DNA of 64,000 bases, taken from contig JAMPIV010018958.1 in NCBI GenBank assembly GCA_024509875.1, forward strand, positions 45,052-109,051. Direction: 5' to 3'. A model generated the notes under the pieces. It was not told the origin of the DNA and ran no database searches. It saw only the letters and a program-made list of their open reading frames with translations. The translations under genes were made by a program, and so were the position numbers. How positions within the stretch are numbered: position 1 is the stretch's first letter; each line of letters begins with the position of its first letter. Shown here one piece after another: positions 1 through 11,552 of the stretch. The DNA is from Oreohelix idahoensis. Its lineage: Eukaryota > Mollusca > Gastropoda > Stylommatophora > Oreohelicidae.

Positions 1-1312
1 GTATAATGTCCAGTAGGCATATTTGAAAGAAAAAAAAAATTGTGCATTTTAACATTCAAAAGTCAGCTGGGTAACCATTGGTCACTTATGTGTCTTGGTC
101 CCACATAGTAGTAGTACAAATCCTTATGCGAAATATTAAATTCACGTTTAGTGGAGTTATGTTAGTAGCTTTAACTGTCTTCGTGTAATATGTGTAGTAG
201 CATTTCTGCAATATTTTGGGGACAAATTATTCACAGGAAAATTAAATGTACTATTGGACATTAACAAAACACAATATAAATGACATTGTGATAGGTATCT
301 GGCCCCGAGTTTCCTTCTGCAGTTTTTGCTTCTCACAGATGCAGTATGTTGTGGCATCTAATGTATCTCATTCTGTCAGTTAGGTAATAACTTTGTTCCA
401 CTCTACCTTGTCTCCTCAGCCCTTGTTCTTCTCATTCCTTGCTCTTATGTTCTCAGTTTTTTCCATTTTTGTCCTGTTGTCAGAATATGTCCTATAAACT
501 TTGACTGTCTCTTCCTTGTTTTTGCATTTTATCCAACTTCCTTAGTCTTCCTCTGGATCTTCTTATAAAAAACATTTTTAGCTTCAGAAGTTAAAGGTGG
601 CTACAGATAGAAAGTTGAATGAGGTATATGCAGGCTTTGGATAAAACACAGATCACATTGTGCATAATAATAGTATGGATCATATAATGGAACTCACAAT
701 TTTGCCCTGAATTTGTGGAATGTAGAGGAGTCTTGATTGTTTTGGCAGGGATTCATTGTGGAGATTGATATTACACGTGTATTTCTTAACTTGACAGGTA
801 TATGAACACATGGTGTGCATAGTTCTTTATTAATGGCAGCTAATGAACCTTTTGTAATTGGATATGGGGTATGACATCCTCTTGTTGCTATTTCCCTTCT
901 TGTTGGCTGTGGATTGGATTGTGAAAGCAGCATCATTGGTTGCTTGAAGTTGATGTAACGAACCTGATGGATGTTACTGGAGCAAGATGTGAGTAAAGGT
1001 TGGCAGTGGATGAGGAAACCAGCTAATTGCATCTCAAGGCAGTCTTTGTTCTAGAGTCCCTGAAGTGGCAGAAATAGAGGGAGATCCAGGCAACAGTCTC
1101 ATTTTTGACATGCAATCAGTTTATTTACAGATAGTTTAAACATATATAAATGTTTAGTAATGGGAAAATGACATTATAGTAAACTTCCCTGCATGAGCAA
1201 CTCTGGGAAGGTTAAGGCGGCCAGCGTGATGCCGACCACATCACCCCTAGTGTGCCGACGGTCAAGATAATATGGGCCTAACACCATATTCCCAATATCA
1301 GCCTCATGTAGT
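1..1312. other. intronic/intergenic sequence, no gene recognised
   Basis: AT-rich sequence without a recognisable domain. The longest open frame is 112 codons on minus at 694-1032; it has no motif I can name and may be part of an old repeat. A plus-strand segment around 735-796 has exon-like borders but too little length to support. Confidence 0.4.
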
Positions 1313-1330
1313 GGGGGGGGGGGGGGGGGG
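1313..1330. repeat. poly-G run (18 G)
   Basis: Uninterrupted run of 18 G. True length is uncertain in any sequencing technology. Confidence 0.9.
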
Positions 1331-1439
1331 CGTTTGTAATGAGGGTTCCTTTACCTTCCCTGCATGATGCATAAATTTGTTAAGGAAGTCAATATTTATG
1401 CCTTATAAGGACTTTGCCTAAATGTTATTGCAAGTACGT

Positions 1440-2300
1440 GTTCTTACTTACTTAGTCATTCCTCTTCTACCTTGTGGTGTAAAGGTTTGCCAGAGAGAGC
1501 TATCCTATCAACTGTCTTCTTTTTGGCCTGGTTCCAATTTAGTCCTCGGTCCTTCAGAGATTGCCAAATGTAGTGGTCCCAGTGAACTCTGAATTGTCCT
1601 GGAGTTCTGGATCCCTTGCTTTTGGTTTCCCATATTTTTCATGTTAGCCAATCTTCTCCCTTTCTGCAGACATGGCCAAACCATCATAACTGGGACTGTT
1701 CCACACAGGTATGCAGGGCTGGGTTTTGAGGCCATGACATATTGTCTGGTTGCGGACCATGTCTCTTCTTGTTACTTCAATCACCTTCCACAGATACCTC
1801 ATTTCTGAGGTTTAGAACTGACTTTTGTGGATTGTAGTCATTGCCCATAACTTCTTGCCAATTTCTCTTTTGCGGAGGAATCCTCAATTTATGGCCTGAA
1901 AAAGGTCTCCCAGCTGCTGCTCTTCGGGTAGCCAACTCTTCTTTGATGCCTCCTTTCCAGTATGTGACAGCTCCATAGTATGTAAAGTGGTTGACCTGCT
2001 CCAGGACCTGTTCTTGCATAATCTGGTGCCTTTTTTCCTCTCTTGATATCTTATGCCTCCCTTTCGGTCAATGATAGCTCCGAGGTATTTAAAGTGGTCT
2101 ACCTGCTCCAGGACCTGTTCTCCCAGCTTAATCTGATGTCTTCTTTCTTCTCTTGATATCACCATGATTTTTGTTTTGGAGCTGCTGATGACCATTTCTC
2201 TCTTCTCCTGCTCTTCCTTCCAGACTTGCAGGTTGGATTGGAGATGTGCCTCTGATTTAGCAATCAGGGCTACACTGTGAAGTATTCCCATCAGATGGAG
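1440..2300 (-). mobile_element. LINE (RTE-like) RT C-terminal fragment with (TAAG)n tail
   Basis: Minus-strand frames at 2291-1884 carry a decayed RT palm/thumb tail: MALIAKSE-like text after the catalytic region, then KTKIMVISREER and HFKYLGAIIDRKGG, which is the 'xYLGxxIxxxGG' block found C-terminal of motif C in RTE-like LINEs. The 3' end (low coordinates) ends in TAAG repeats, as do the copies at 24307-24786 and 42411-42633, so all three belong to one family. About 80 bp around the YLG block is duplicated in tandem (1960-2040 and 2055-2140), probably by recombination between copies. No catalytic YADD box and no endonuclease remain, so it is dead. Confidence 0.75.
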
Positions 2301-2573
2301 AAAATGGATTACACATGGAAAAGAGAGCTGGAGTCAGACACAAGGATAAGGAAGACATGGAAAAAACTATAACAGGAGATGCAGGACAGAAGGGCTAGGC
2401 TTGAAAAGATGTATGGTTAAACAAGAAGGAAGTGTTTATATATTTAAATGCTGGGAACCTTGTACTTAAGGTGACAAGGTTGCGCTAGCATAATGTATTT
2501 TGTAAATACAATTTTTTTTAAAATCATAAATTTTAAGTTTAATATTTATCATTTTTCATCTCCGCTTCCACAG

Positions 2574-2605
2574 GGCATCCTCATACTCAGGTGGTGACAA
2601 ACCTG
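2574..2605 (+). CDS. host gene exon A (unidentified protein, 32 nt)
   Basis: Small exon with a pyrimidine-rich acceptor ending ttccacag and a consensus donor G|gtaagcc. It begins by completing a codon with one base, encodes ASSYSGGDKP, and ends with one base (G). That base plus GT from exon B makes a Gly codon. The same frame stays open past the donor to 2802, so a readthrough 3' end is an alternative. The call rests on phase agreement with the next four exons; the protein is not recognised. The upstream exon lies outside the window or was not found. Confidence 0.5.
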
Positions 2606-2802
2606 GTAAGCCAATGAGAAGACTTTTACACTTGCACTCTGACCCATTCGATCGATTCCCACTAACTATTCAGAAGCAGTTATTTGGAGAGGGGATGGGA
2701 TTGGGTGACTATTATCTTTTTGAAATTGGAATCGTGGAGAATAATGCAGTATTGTCATCACTGAAAAAAAATCTTTATTTAATTGCTTGCTGGCATGCGT
2801 AA

Positions 2803-3185
2803 AGTAAACTTGTCTGTTTTTAGTAGAAGGTACATTTTAGTGATGTTTTTCATCCTCTCAGTGTGCATTTCTTTAATGGTTTGAATTTTGAGATGTCATA
2901 ATTGTCTTTGTTTCTGACATAATTCACAGAATAAACTAAGCTTTTAATAAGTTTAAAAGCAGTGATATATATCAGGAACAAGAATGATACACAATCCATT
3001 CTAAGAATTGAAATCCCAAGAAACATCTTTCAGCATGCATTTACCAGAATCAATAAAGCTGCTGAAGTTGTTAGTGTAAGAATTGAAGAAGTAAAAGTGC
3101 TTCATATAGCCAGAATGAAGAGACTGTTGCATTTTTGTAGCAGTCCATGGGCAGAAAGAACAGATCTTGAGGACTGGCAAAGATA
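2803..3185. other. intronic sequence, nothing recognised
   Basis: AT-rich, no repeat border or domain seen. An ORF at 2962-3288 runs into the dispersed repeat that follows and has no recognised domain. Confidence 0.4.
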
Positions 3186-3303
3186 CATACATATATGTGT
3201 GGAGGCATATCTGGAGTTATCCTTATATGACCACCAGCTATGCACAATGCTGAAATATACATATGTGGAAGTGAACCTCTGTCTGTGAGGCTAATTACAC
3301 CCT
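3186..3303 (+). repeat. dispersed repeat A/B, first part of copy 1
   Basis: Matches 22425-22530 at high identity, including the shared stretches gaagtgaacctctgtctgtg and attacaccctc. In the 22.4-kb copy the sequence runs straight into ttgaaatcat, whereas here it breaks off and resumes near 4176. Copy 1 is therefore split by about 870 bp, with ctcattg on both sides of the extra piece as a possible target duplication. Confidence 0.7.
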
Positions 3304-4175
3304 CATTGTCGTAAATTTAGGTATGTATTCAAGATAGATTTGGTCCCATCTGAATAGAACAGAAAAAGTGGTGAATAAGTGAGAAATAAGGTATAAGAAA
3401 TAGATTTCACGAATGAATAATTTAAGGGTAGAATCTGTCACTGGATTGAGAAGACACTCTAGTCCAGCCTATCTTTACAACTGTAATTTGATATCAGACA
3501 ATCCTACTCTCCATATATCTAACCTATACGTTTAACCACTCACACACACACATACCCAGTTAGGCGACAACAAGATGCACAAATGTGGAAACTATGGTAA
3601 AGTCAAAAGTTAGCATTATGGTATATAGAATAGGTAGTTATAGTAAGGAACCAAAATTTTTACTTAAGTAAAAGTAAGATAATCAGGTTTTTCGCACCTT
3701 CGTCCTGGCCAGGGAAATCAAGAAGCTTCGTTCCTGAGATAAAAGAATTCTACGGTCCCTCTGTTCGCCGTTGCCAATCTACAACAAAGGCTGCTGATAT
3801 CAGCGATTGTCTCCCTGTATGTACAACATCACAGGATTTGATCCTCCTTGTAGAGAACTTCAAAGCTGTTACCTTCCACGTGTTTTGGGCACATGCAATC
3901 TGTCAGTCATCGTAATACTGACGGCTCTGCTCGCGTGAGCTCAGGCAAACACACTTGATTCGCTCCCCTGAATGCAATGACAGTTACGAATGTATGTAAA
4001 CAAACTCGCACGCTCGTGAAAGCAGGAAAAATAGGCATGGCTAAAATATGAGTCAAGAGATAGCTAATTGCGTGGCTTCTGCGTAGCAAAACTTAAATAC
4101 TAATGAGGGACAAAGGTGGGAAGCAAAGGTGGACAGATTTATGTAGTCTATTTACATAACACGTCACACTCATTG

Positions 4176-4575
4176 ACTCTTGAAATCATCCACACACTTG
4201 CAGGGATTCCCCCTGTGGTGAAACATTTTGAGAACCCAGCATTGCGCACTGAGCTTGGAGGAGCCACTTGAGCCCCAGATGTACAGTAACTCTTTGACTT
4301 TGACCTGGTTGACTGCTTGCAGGAGGATCTCACTGGACCCAGTGATAAACAAGGGGAGCTGAGAAGTGGCTCTGTGCAGGACGTGACAGTTCCTTGGGAG
4401 AGCACAGTAGATTAGCTCAGCACAGTTGGCGAGCCCCCTTGGATGGCGGGGAATGATTAGTCTTCCACACGCTCCTTCCTCCTAGCTTGGAAACAGATGT
4501 GACGATCCTTTAAATGTAAGCCCAGCTGGAGAAACTGGAGCTCATGACTTCAACTCAACACATTTCGAAATGGCA
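4176..4575 (+). repeat. dispersed repeat A/B, second part of copy 1 (empty site of the 22.6-kb snapback)
   Basis: Matches 22520-23065 through to the shared end catgacttcaactcaacaca. At about 4240-4260 it reads cagcattgcgcactgagctt without interruption. In the 22.6-kb copy the equivalent place holds a 141-bp insertion flanked by duplicated CATTGCACA. This copy therefore serves as a natural pre-insertion reference. Confidence 0.75.
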
Positions 4576-4639
4576 GAAAAGTATAACATCCATATATCCA
4601 TATCATCATTATTTCCTTTGCGCTCCTTACAGATTATGG

Positions 4640-4810
4640 GGTCACCACTGCAGCGGGTCCCCTTGCAGGAAGTCTGCACCAAGCAGTCACATGCTCCTGC
4701 AGTGGTGGTTTCTGTGGCTTATTGTTTTACACAGTGAGGATGTCAGCCCCATACGCAACCATATATGTCACCTTGTACATTCATACCTGAGGGTGCAGTA
4801 GTCTTACGCC
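4640..4810. repeat. dispersed foldback/MITE-like family C, copy 1 (partial)
   Basis: Shares gcagtggtggtttctgtgg-type ends with 23740-24000 and acagaaaccaccactgca (inverse) with 54975-55190. In the 23.7-kb copy the two ends are inverted relative to each other, so the family looks like a short inverted-repeat element without coding capacity. Confidence 0.45.
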
Positions 4811-5520
4811 TTCTTAGTCTCTTAAGAGTCCCTCGGAAACTACCAGGGGCATATACTCTAATGGAAGGACAATTAAAAAAAAGATAGAAAGTGAAAGAAA
4901 TGTTCTTATTTCATAAAAATTCATGCAGATATTACTGAATAACATTTACTATTTGTAGTAGAATCAGTACTTAGTCAAGCACAGTCAGGATTACAGAATG
5001 AAAGAAAAATTAAGCCATGTGAAATTAAGTGTTGGAAAATATAGCTCTTATAAAGTCTATAGAGCCCTGATTAAGAATTAAAAGACAGACATTGTTGAAA
5101 CAAATGATTGAAGGAATATTTTGTTCTTCAGTTAGTTATACATAATGTGCTTTTTTTCTCACCTTTAATGAAAATACTAATGAAATTTGAAGATGTGGAT
5201 TAATCAAACTGTGACATATGCCTTTATTCACAGGAACAGAACATGCATGTAGCATGCCATTACTGTTTCGCTGTGTAACATAATGTGTGTTGACAGCTTG
5301 TTAAGTACTTCTAACTTGACTTAGTGACTGCACTTAATGTTATTTTTTTAAAATCAATTTTCATTTGTTCCCCTTATGTTTGATAAATTGTTATAGTAAT
5401 ATTTTGAGTAGATTTTTTCAATCAACACTCATAGCAAATCAAGACCAGTTAGAGTAGAAGGAGTGAAAGGTATAATAACAGAAAGACATTAATGAAACAC
5501 ATGAATGGGCAGCAAATATA

Positions 5521-5954
5521 CAGTCAATCTTCATGATTCGCTGGGGTTAGGTTCCTTGAAAACCCAGTGAATAGGGAATTCTGTGAATACAGAACCATTG
5601 ATCTTATTGGGAAAAGGGGGTTAGGTTCCTGCGGGACCCTGTTCACCATACACTTTTGCTACCGATCACCATAAACTCATCATTTTGTGTACCTTTCTTG
5701 TAAAAAGCAGCTTATTTATTATACTGTGCATTTTATAAATGTATTTTAAACACTGTTTTCTTTGTGATAGTACAGTGTGTACAATCAGCCGTAAGAACAA
5801 AGAGGCAGCCTCTCCTTGCTGTTTGGTGGGTGTCTCAAAATTGTTTGCCTACTGCGCATGACCTAGAATATCAGCGAGGGGCCCGCGAATGGCAAAAATG
5901 GGTTACACTTTATCTCACACGAATACGGAACATGCAAATAGCAAGGATTGACTG
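5521..5954. mobile_element. Tigger-like non-autonomous TIR element (434 bp)
   Basis: Begins CAGTCAATCTTCATGATTCG and ends with the inverse of CAGTCAATCCTTGCTATTTG, giving TIRs that match over the first ~10 bp and then partially. TA precedes the left end; the right flank starts TTA, so the TA duplication is imperfect. TIR style and target fit pogo/Tigger MITEs. There is no transposase; the only internal frame (5764-5958) runs over the right TIR and is meaningless. Confidence 0.65.
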
Positions 5955-6884
5955 TTAATTTTTTAAAAAAAACTAAAAGAAAAAAAAATTAGAAATGTAA
6001 AAAGAAAAAAGTGAGGATAAATTTTAAGAGAAAAAAACACTGATGCAGTGGTATTTTTTAAAATCCAGTAAATGGTGGCCATTAAATAATCAATGTTAAC
6101 CATGTAAGTGAAATATCACTTTGTCATGAAGGTAAGACACATTTAACTTAGTGCTGTAGTTATCTTCTGAATTACAGGAATAGAATAACTACTGGCATAA
6201 TAGTGAAAAGGTTGAAACTTAAAAGCTTAGGATTTTATACGGGGAGCAGATTTCTTAGCTCAGTAACCCTCATCACCCTTCCCAATTTTGAAGTTGTTGC
6301 TTTAACTTTGATGTCAGTTTCTTTCTGCATTTGTTCCTGGTCTTTGTGTTAAAACCGTTGTGTTTAAATATTTTTTCCCATGGTTTGTCTTTCATCTTAA
6401 GATTGAGTTTGGAAGTATCAGGAGAAGGGTTTTGGATTCCCTTGTGTATTTTATGATGCCATTACTATACATTATGATAAAGACAGTAGAGTAAATGCAA
6501 GACTTTATCTCATTTATGTGACTTAAAAAGTGATGAATTATTCTGTACTTATTACTGTAATGTATCCTGCCCTTCATGCAGTCTTATTAATTCATTCCTT
6601 AACAAGTCATGTAAAGTAACTGCAGACTTTTATTTGCAAGAAAAAAACTCGTGTAATAATTTACAGATAAAATATTAATGTCTCTGGTTCTATCCAAGTG
6701 AAGTGTTTTTAAAGCATTTAATGTTATTATACTGTATTTATTGAGGTAACCAGTTCATAATTATTTTTTTTTTAATTTCTGTATTTCACTCCATTTATAT
6801 AAGAATTATGCAGGGTTTACACATTTTAGGAATATTCTAGTGGTGTTTCAGAAGTTTACTAAAATTGATCCTGCTTATGAACAG
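5955..6884. other. intronic sequence, nothing recognised
   Basis: Strongly AT-rich with several A and T runs, no domain or repeat border seen. Confidence 0.4.
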
Positions 6885-6999
6885 GTGAGAGGAGTCATAT
6901 ATCCAGTTCCTTATCCAATGAATCTCTGGAGACCTGTGTCCATGATACAAACCCAGTGCCAAGAGATACTAGACTCATAAACAACTTAAGGAACAAGAG
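6885..6999 (+). CDS. host gene exon B (115 nt)
   Basis: Acceptor gcttatgaacag and donor AGAG|gtaata. Only one frame is open throughout, the one with two bases completing the previous codon. That fits exon A exactly, and it leaves two bases that pair with the first base of exon C to make Arg. The peptide is polar (SHISSSLSNESLETCVHD, then NPVPRDTRLINNLRNK) and looks like a linker region. No family recognised. It is bracketed by transposon-filled introns of about 4.3 kb and 16.3 kb. Confidence 0.6.
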
Positions 7000-7252
7000 G
7001 TAATAAATGTAAATTGTTTTGTTTTTCGGTAAGGAAATCTGTAGAGAAAATGAAACATATAATGAACAAAAATGGTGGTTGAATACAGTTTGAAATTTTG
7101 CCAGTATGTGACATTCCCAAAGCATTTTTGAAACATATTATACATTACAATTATATACCTTGGCAACTAAAACAAAATGCTTTTTGAACTTACAAAATCA
7201 GTTGGTAAAAGACAAGTTATGAATATTTTAATGTTAAAAATATCAATACCCT

Positions 7253-7345
7253 TTAGCTCCCCAAGGAGCATAGGCCTTCAACAAACACCTGCCAAGTCTT
7301 CTTGTCCTGTGCCATCCGCTCAAGTTCTTTCCATGTTAAAAAAAA
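7253..7345 (-). mobile_element. LINE 3'-end fragment (second LINE family)
   Basis: Minus-strand text WKELERMAQDKKTWQVFVEG followed by LCSLGS is the C-terminal end of a LINE ORF ('MAxDRxxWxxFVxxL'). Related pieces occur at 26580-26785 (plus) and 32536-32690 (minus). Confidence 0.6.
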
Positions 7346-8430
7346 AATATGTGATGGAATAAAGAAATCTACTTTATTTACCCTACAAGGAACTGAATTT
7401 ATTAGAGATCTTTTAAAAAAATCATACAGAATTTTGTTGTGATGCTGAATTAGTGCCCCCAAGAATATTAAACATATAACAGATAGATTTTCAAATTAGC
7501 AGCAAGCATAAAACCCACTTTGTCATTAAGTAACACATATAAATATGGCATCCTATAGATAAACCAGGTGAGTCCAGTTGTTCTAGTGGGGAGGTCTTCT
7601 TTATTTGCAGCTCATAGCCACATTTATTTCCTTCATAAAGTGTAAAGTCAGTCTTAGGCTTCTCACACTGCCATATTGTTTCTCACTCAAAGGGGCCAAT
7701 GGCTGCCATGCTGTCAGTTTGCTTCTTGGATGGAGCCAGTATTCTTGGAGAACATATTCTATTTGCTTGTCTTCCTAATAGTGATACATATATTTCTGTC
7801 CAGTATTTAATTTATTAGACAGATGATATTTGTGTCTTTGGTGGCCAGTTTTCGGTAAGGAAAGTTATTTCTTGATCTCTTGTAGGTGAGGTGTAGGTTG
7901 CTTTTGTTATATCTGGCTATGGTCGTTCTCTATGTCATGTTTCGTTGCAGCTATTTTTTAGGTTATTGCTTTTATCTCCTTATATGTTGTACCATCCTCA
8001 GTTTGAATTTTGCTTCCTTCTTCTTTTGCAAGTCTTTGTGCCTTCTCATTTTCATATATCTTGCAGTAGGCAGAGATCCACTATATTTTCATTGTTGAAT
8101 TATATAATTATATAATTACATTGTTTCCATTAGTGCTTTGGAGAGGCTGTCTAATTTGTTACTTTTATCCTTCGTTAGAACAGTTATGACTAATAGGGAA
8201 TCTGTGAGGAACACTATCTTGGCTTAAGCATTATTCCTGTTTTCCTCAATGGTTATTGTGGCTGTTTTTAGTGCCACTGCCTCAGCTTTGAAAAGAGCAA
8301 AAATAAAATGCACCTAATTATGTTAATGGGAGAATCAAAACAAAATTTGAAACAGATAATGTATGAGTTCCTTGAGATGTGAATATATAGAAGAATAGGG
8401 CATGTTTCATGGCAAGAAAATAAAACAAAT
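7346..8430. other. intronic sequence, nothing recognised
   Basis: AT-rich; the 70-codon plus ORF at 7886-8098 is hydrophobic T-rich text without a family match that I can see. Confidence 0.4.
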
Positions 8431-8435
8431 CATGG
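8431..8435. other. target site duplication, left copy (CATGG)
   Basis: CATGG directly left of the LTR boundary TGATAAGGG; the same five bases follow the other LTR at 18499-18503. A 5-bp duplication is usual for Ty3/gypsy-type integration. Confidence 0.95.
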
Positions 8436-9821
8436 TGATAAGGGTGGATTTGTGCTGAAGTGGTAACTTGCCACCCTTATCGACACCTGGTGTTAAAGTG
8501 TAAGATGTAGGTGTCTTCTCTGATTTAGGATGTTGCTGTGTATGTGGTAGTGGAACAGTTCAATGGGTTATCACACAGGCAACATGACGTGTAGAGTCAT
8601 AGAAAGGGTAACTTCGTTGTATAAGTTTCTTTCATTTATTGCACGCCACAAAACAGTCATGATACTTATGACATCAACATGGTTAACGAGTTCAGCAAGA
8701 TGATATGGCACATTGAAAACAATTTCTGTAGTCAGCAATGATAGCTGTTGTATATATGCGTCATAAGACATCACAGTTCAATAGATTCAGAAATTCATCA
8801 ATCATCGAGTGCTAGTTCGTGAAGCTGTATAAATAATAATAATTTCTATAACTTCTGCAACAGTGTCAGCTACAGATCTTCAATGTTCATAAACAATAAT
8901 AAATGCTCCCATTCTGATGCTAGCAGATCAGTTGTATACAATAAGTCCGTTCACTGTCTGCACGTGAATAGCATACATGGGCTACAGGTCAGCTCGACCT
9001 TTATAATGTTCCTAAGTCTAACCATCTGACTTGGACGTGATCTCTGATATAACGAATCCTGGAACACAGACAACAGTCTTGTTGGTCTAGAGCGACCCAT
9101 ATATATTTAACTAGTTCAGGTATACAGATACTGGTGACTTAATCCTAGTCAAAGTACCTCTCCATTTTGCATCACACAGGCGAGCAAATAGGCGACAAAA
9201 TGACGAACCTCTAGACGATAGCATAAAGTTCGATACAAGAGGAATTACCTTATTTCGGAAAATCAACCATGAACATATGCCTCCAGGCAGGCTGCATAAT
9301 ACTGGGAAATAGTCTAGTTAGCTAACTAACTCACTAAGACACTGTATTTCCCTCAGAGAATCACAAGACGCAGTTGCGTCTGCTCGCTTCTTAAACCATT
9401 TCTAAACTGCCCCAACTGGGCGGAACACACAGAACGAACTCCCGGTTTTTTTGACATGCGCAGAACGACAATCTCTGAGTTGCCGTTCACAATAAGACGA
9501 TTCGAAGAACATTCGAGATAAAAGTCTTACACAGTCGCGCCTTTTATGGTCATGAAAAGAAGCGTTAAGAAAGGTTTCAGACATCTACCATAGTTGACTG
9601 ATACTACCAAATAAGGAGATGTGGTCACGCTTCGTTCAAGAAATTATAGACCGAACGTGTCTCTATACAAGAGAAGGCAACTCCTAAAAATTGTAGTTTC
9701 GACAACTCGGATTATGTCCCTTTGACCATAGAAAACATAATACACACTTCAGTCAAAAAAATGATCATACATATGAAAAATGTTTATACAAACGAAAAAT
9801 AATAATGATCCGTGCGTAACA
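8436..9821 (-). repeat. 3' LTR of the Gmr1-like element (1386 bp)
   Basis: Plus-strand text starts TGATAAGGGTGG and ends GTGCGTAACA, so it has TG...CA ends. Compared with the other LTR it has GTTGT where that has GTTTTGT (8930s), a longer T run near 9447, 5 A instead of 6 near 9690, and one C/T difference just after. The length difference (1386 versus 1385) is fully explained by these. ORFs inside (8571-8774, 9402-9584, minus) recur in the other LTR and are not genes. Confidence 0.95.
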
Positions 9822-9839
9822 TTACCGCACCCTCCCTGG
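9822..9839 (-). promoter_or_regulatory. polypurine tract of the Gmr1-like element
   Basis: On minus the sequence abutting the 3' LTR reads CCAGGGAGGGTGCGGTAA, the expected place and composition for the plus-strand primer. Confidence 0.7.
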
Positions 9840-10595
9840 AAAAAAAAAAATGAAACATTTTTTTTTTTTAAATCCTGGAGCCGGAAAAAATCTAGGCTCC
9901 TAACGCACGTATGATGCGTGGATATTTACCTAACAAATTAGCTCAACGCATGGAGCGACACTGAGATCATATCTCAGATCCTTAGAGAAAAAATTTATCT
10001 AAGTATACGCTGATATATTCCAGGAAGGTGCCACCAACACACGCCACAATGATGGCAACAACATAATGACAATCAAATTATACTCATACCAATATATGAA
10101 ATTAAATATATTATGTGTTATCATACAATGTGTTGCAAATAGCGGTGTAATTTACTAATATACCGCACTATATTATTACATTATATAAAGTAACAGTAAT
10201 TAATAAGTAATACATGTGTTGCTCTTCGGTGACACAAAACATTCAATAGAAGAAGATGTGGACATCATCCGCTCCCAATGTAGGACAGGACTTGATATCC
10301 TCAAAGTTCCACAATGGACATAAACTCGCAGACTTCAATGATGTGCTGCGAAAATATCAATAACACAAATCTTAAAGACAACTGGTAAATTTCTTAATAC
10401 AATCCTGAAAATAATTTATTTAAATGTGGCCGAGTGATCTTTTGGCCCGTATATCACTAACTAAGCCTTCTTAGATAATTACATGGTACAATGTTATAAA
10501 TTTCCCTCAAAAAAAAAAATGAGACAAAATCTACTAACATGTCATTATAACATTGGACTGTATATCAGGAAAAATATATATATATGACAGAAGAA
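9840..10595 (-). other. 3' untranslated internal region of the Gmr1-like element
   Basis: Between the pol stop and the polypurine tract; AT-rich, no ORF with recognisable content and no envelope gene. Confidence 0.6.
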
Positions 10596-11552
10596 TCATG
10601 TGGAATCGTGTGGACATCTGGACAGAATGTCTGCCATTACATTATCCGAACCACGGATAGCTCGAACCGAGAAATGAAATGGTTGAAGAGCTATGGCATA
10701 ACGAGTGGACCTCGAGCTCTTCAAGTTTTTGCTCTGAATAGCAGTAAGCGCTTTCTGGTCGGTTTCCACAATGAAATGTGCGCCTAGAAGAAATCTTTGT
10801 AACTTCAGAATAGACCATACCATAGCCAATAACTCACGGTCTAAAACCGAGTAATTCTTTTCTGCAGCGTTTAATTTCCTAGAGATATACATCACCGGAT
10901 GCAAAGTATCAGAATACTCCTGCATTAGTGCTGCCCCAATCCCTGTTGACGAGGCGTCACTTCGAAGAACAAAAGTCTTCTCAATAGTAGGTAACTTAAG
11001 AATAGGTGGAGATGAAAATAGGGCTTTAACCTGGTCCAATGAGGATTGACATTCTTTAGACCAGCGGATCAGATTAGGCGACCCTTTCTTCAATAAAGTA
11101 GAAAGCGGTGCCATAATGGAGGACAGATTCGGAATGAATCGTCCGTAGAATTGAATCAAACCTAATAGACTCCTTACTTGTTTCTTCGTCTTAGGGACCG
11201 AAATGTTAAGTATTTTTGAAACATTGTGGTCCTCTGTCTTTAAAAGACCATGACCAACCCGATGACCTAGGAAAGAAATCTCGCTAAATCCTATAAAGGC
11301 TTTAGAGGGTTTTGCAGTCAAGTTATACTCGCGAAGAGTAGACAGTAATTCGTATAAACCCAAATAATGATCTTCCCAAGAATCACTGAATAGACAGATA
11401 TCATCTAGGTATGCTATGACATCTGTACGATATGCGAGAATTCGCCGCATCATGCGTACGAATGTAGCAGGGGCGTTCATAAGACCAAAAGGCATGAAAT
11501 TCCATTGGAATAAACCCCTAGGTGTAGAAAAAGCTGTAAAAGGTTTTGGCAC
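10596..11552 (-). CDS. pol: RT (C-terminal half) and RNase H of the Gmr1-like element
   Basis: Continues the RT that is cut off at 11518. The frame opens with TAFSTPRGLFQWNFMPFGL and NAPATF (RT motif B region). The catalytic box VIAYLDDICLFSDSW (motif C, YLDD) and the thumb block ISFLGHRVG follow. RNase H then gives LRSDASSTGIGAALMQE, YSVLDRELLAMVWSILKLQR, VETDQKALTA and DNVMADILSR, i.e. the acidic catalytic residues of the Ty3-type RNase H. The frame ends with a normal stop and no integrase follows, which confirms the inverted pol order. It is separated from the upstream frame only by one surplus base in the T-run at 11544-11547 (plus strand). Confidence 0.93.
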   Translation of the reverse strand: MPKPFTAFSTPRGLFQWNFMPFGLMNAPATFVRMMRRILAYRTDVIAYLDDICLFSDSWEDHYLGLYELLSTLREYNLTAKPSKAFIGFSEISFLGHRVGHGLLKTEDHNVSKILNISVPKTKKQVRSLLGLIQFYGRFIPNLSSIMAPLSTLLKKGSPNLIRWSKECQSSLDQVKALFSSPPILKLPTIEKTFVLRSDASSTGIGAALMQEYSDTLHPVMYISRKLNAAEKNYSVLDRELLAMVWSILKLQRFLLGAHFIVETDQKALTAIQSKNLKSSRSTRYAIALQPFHFSVRAIRGSDNVMADILSRCPHDST

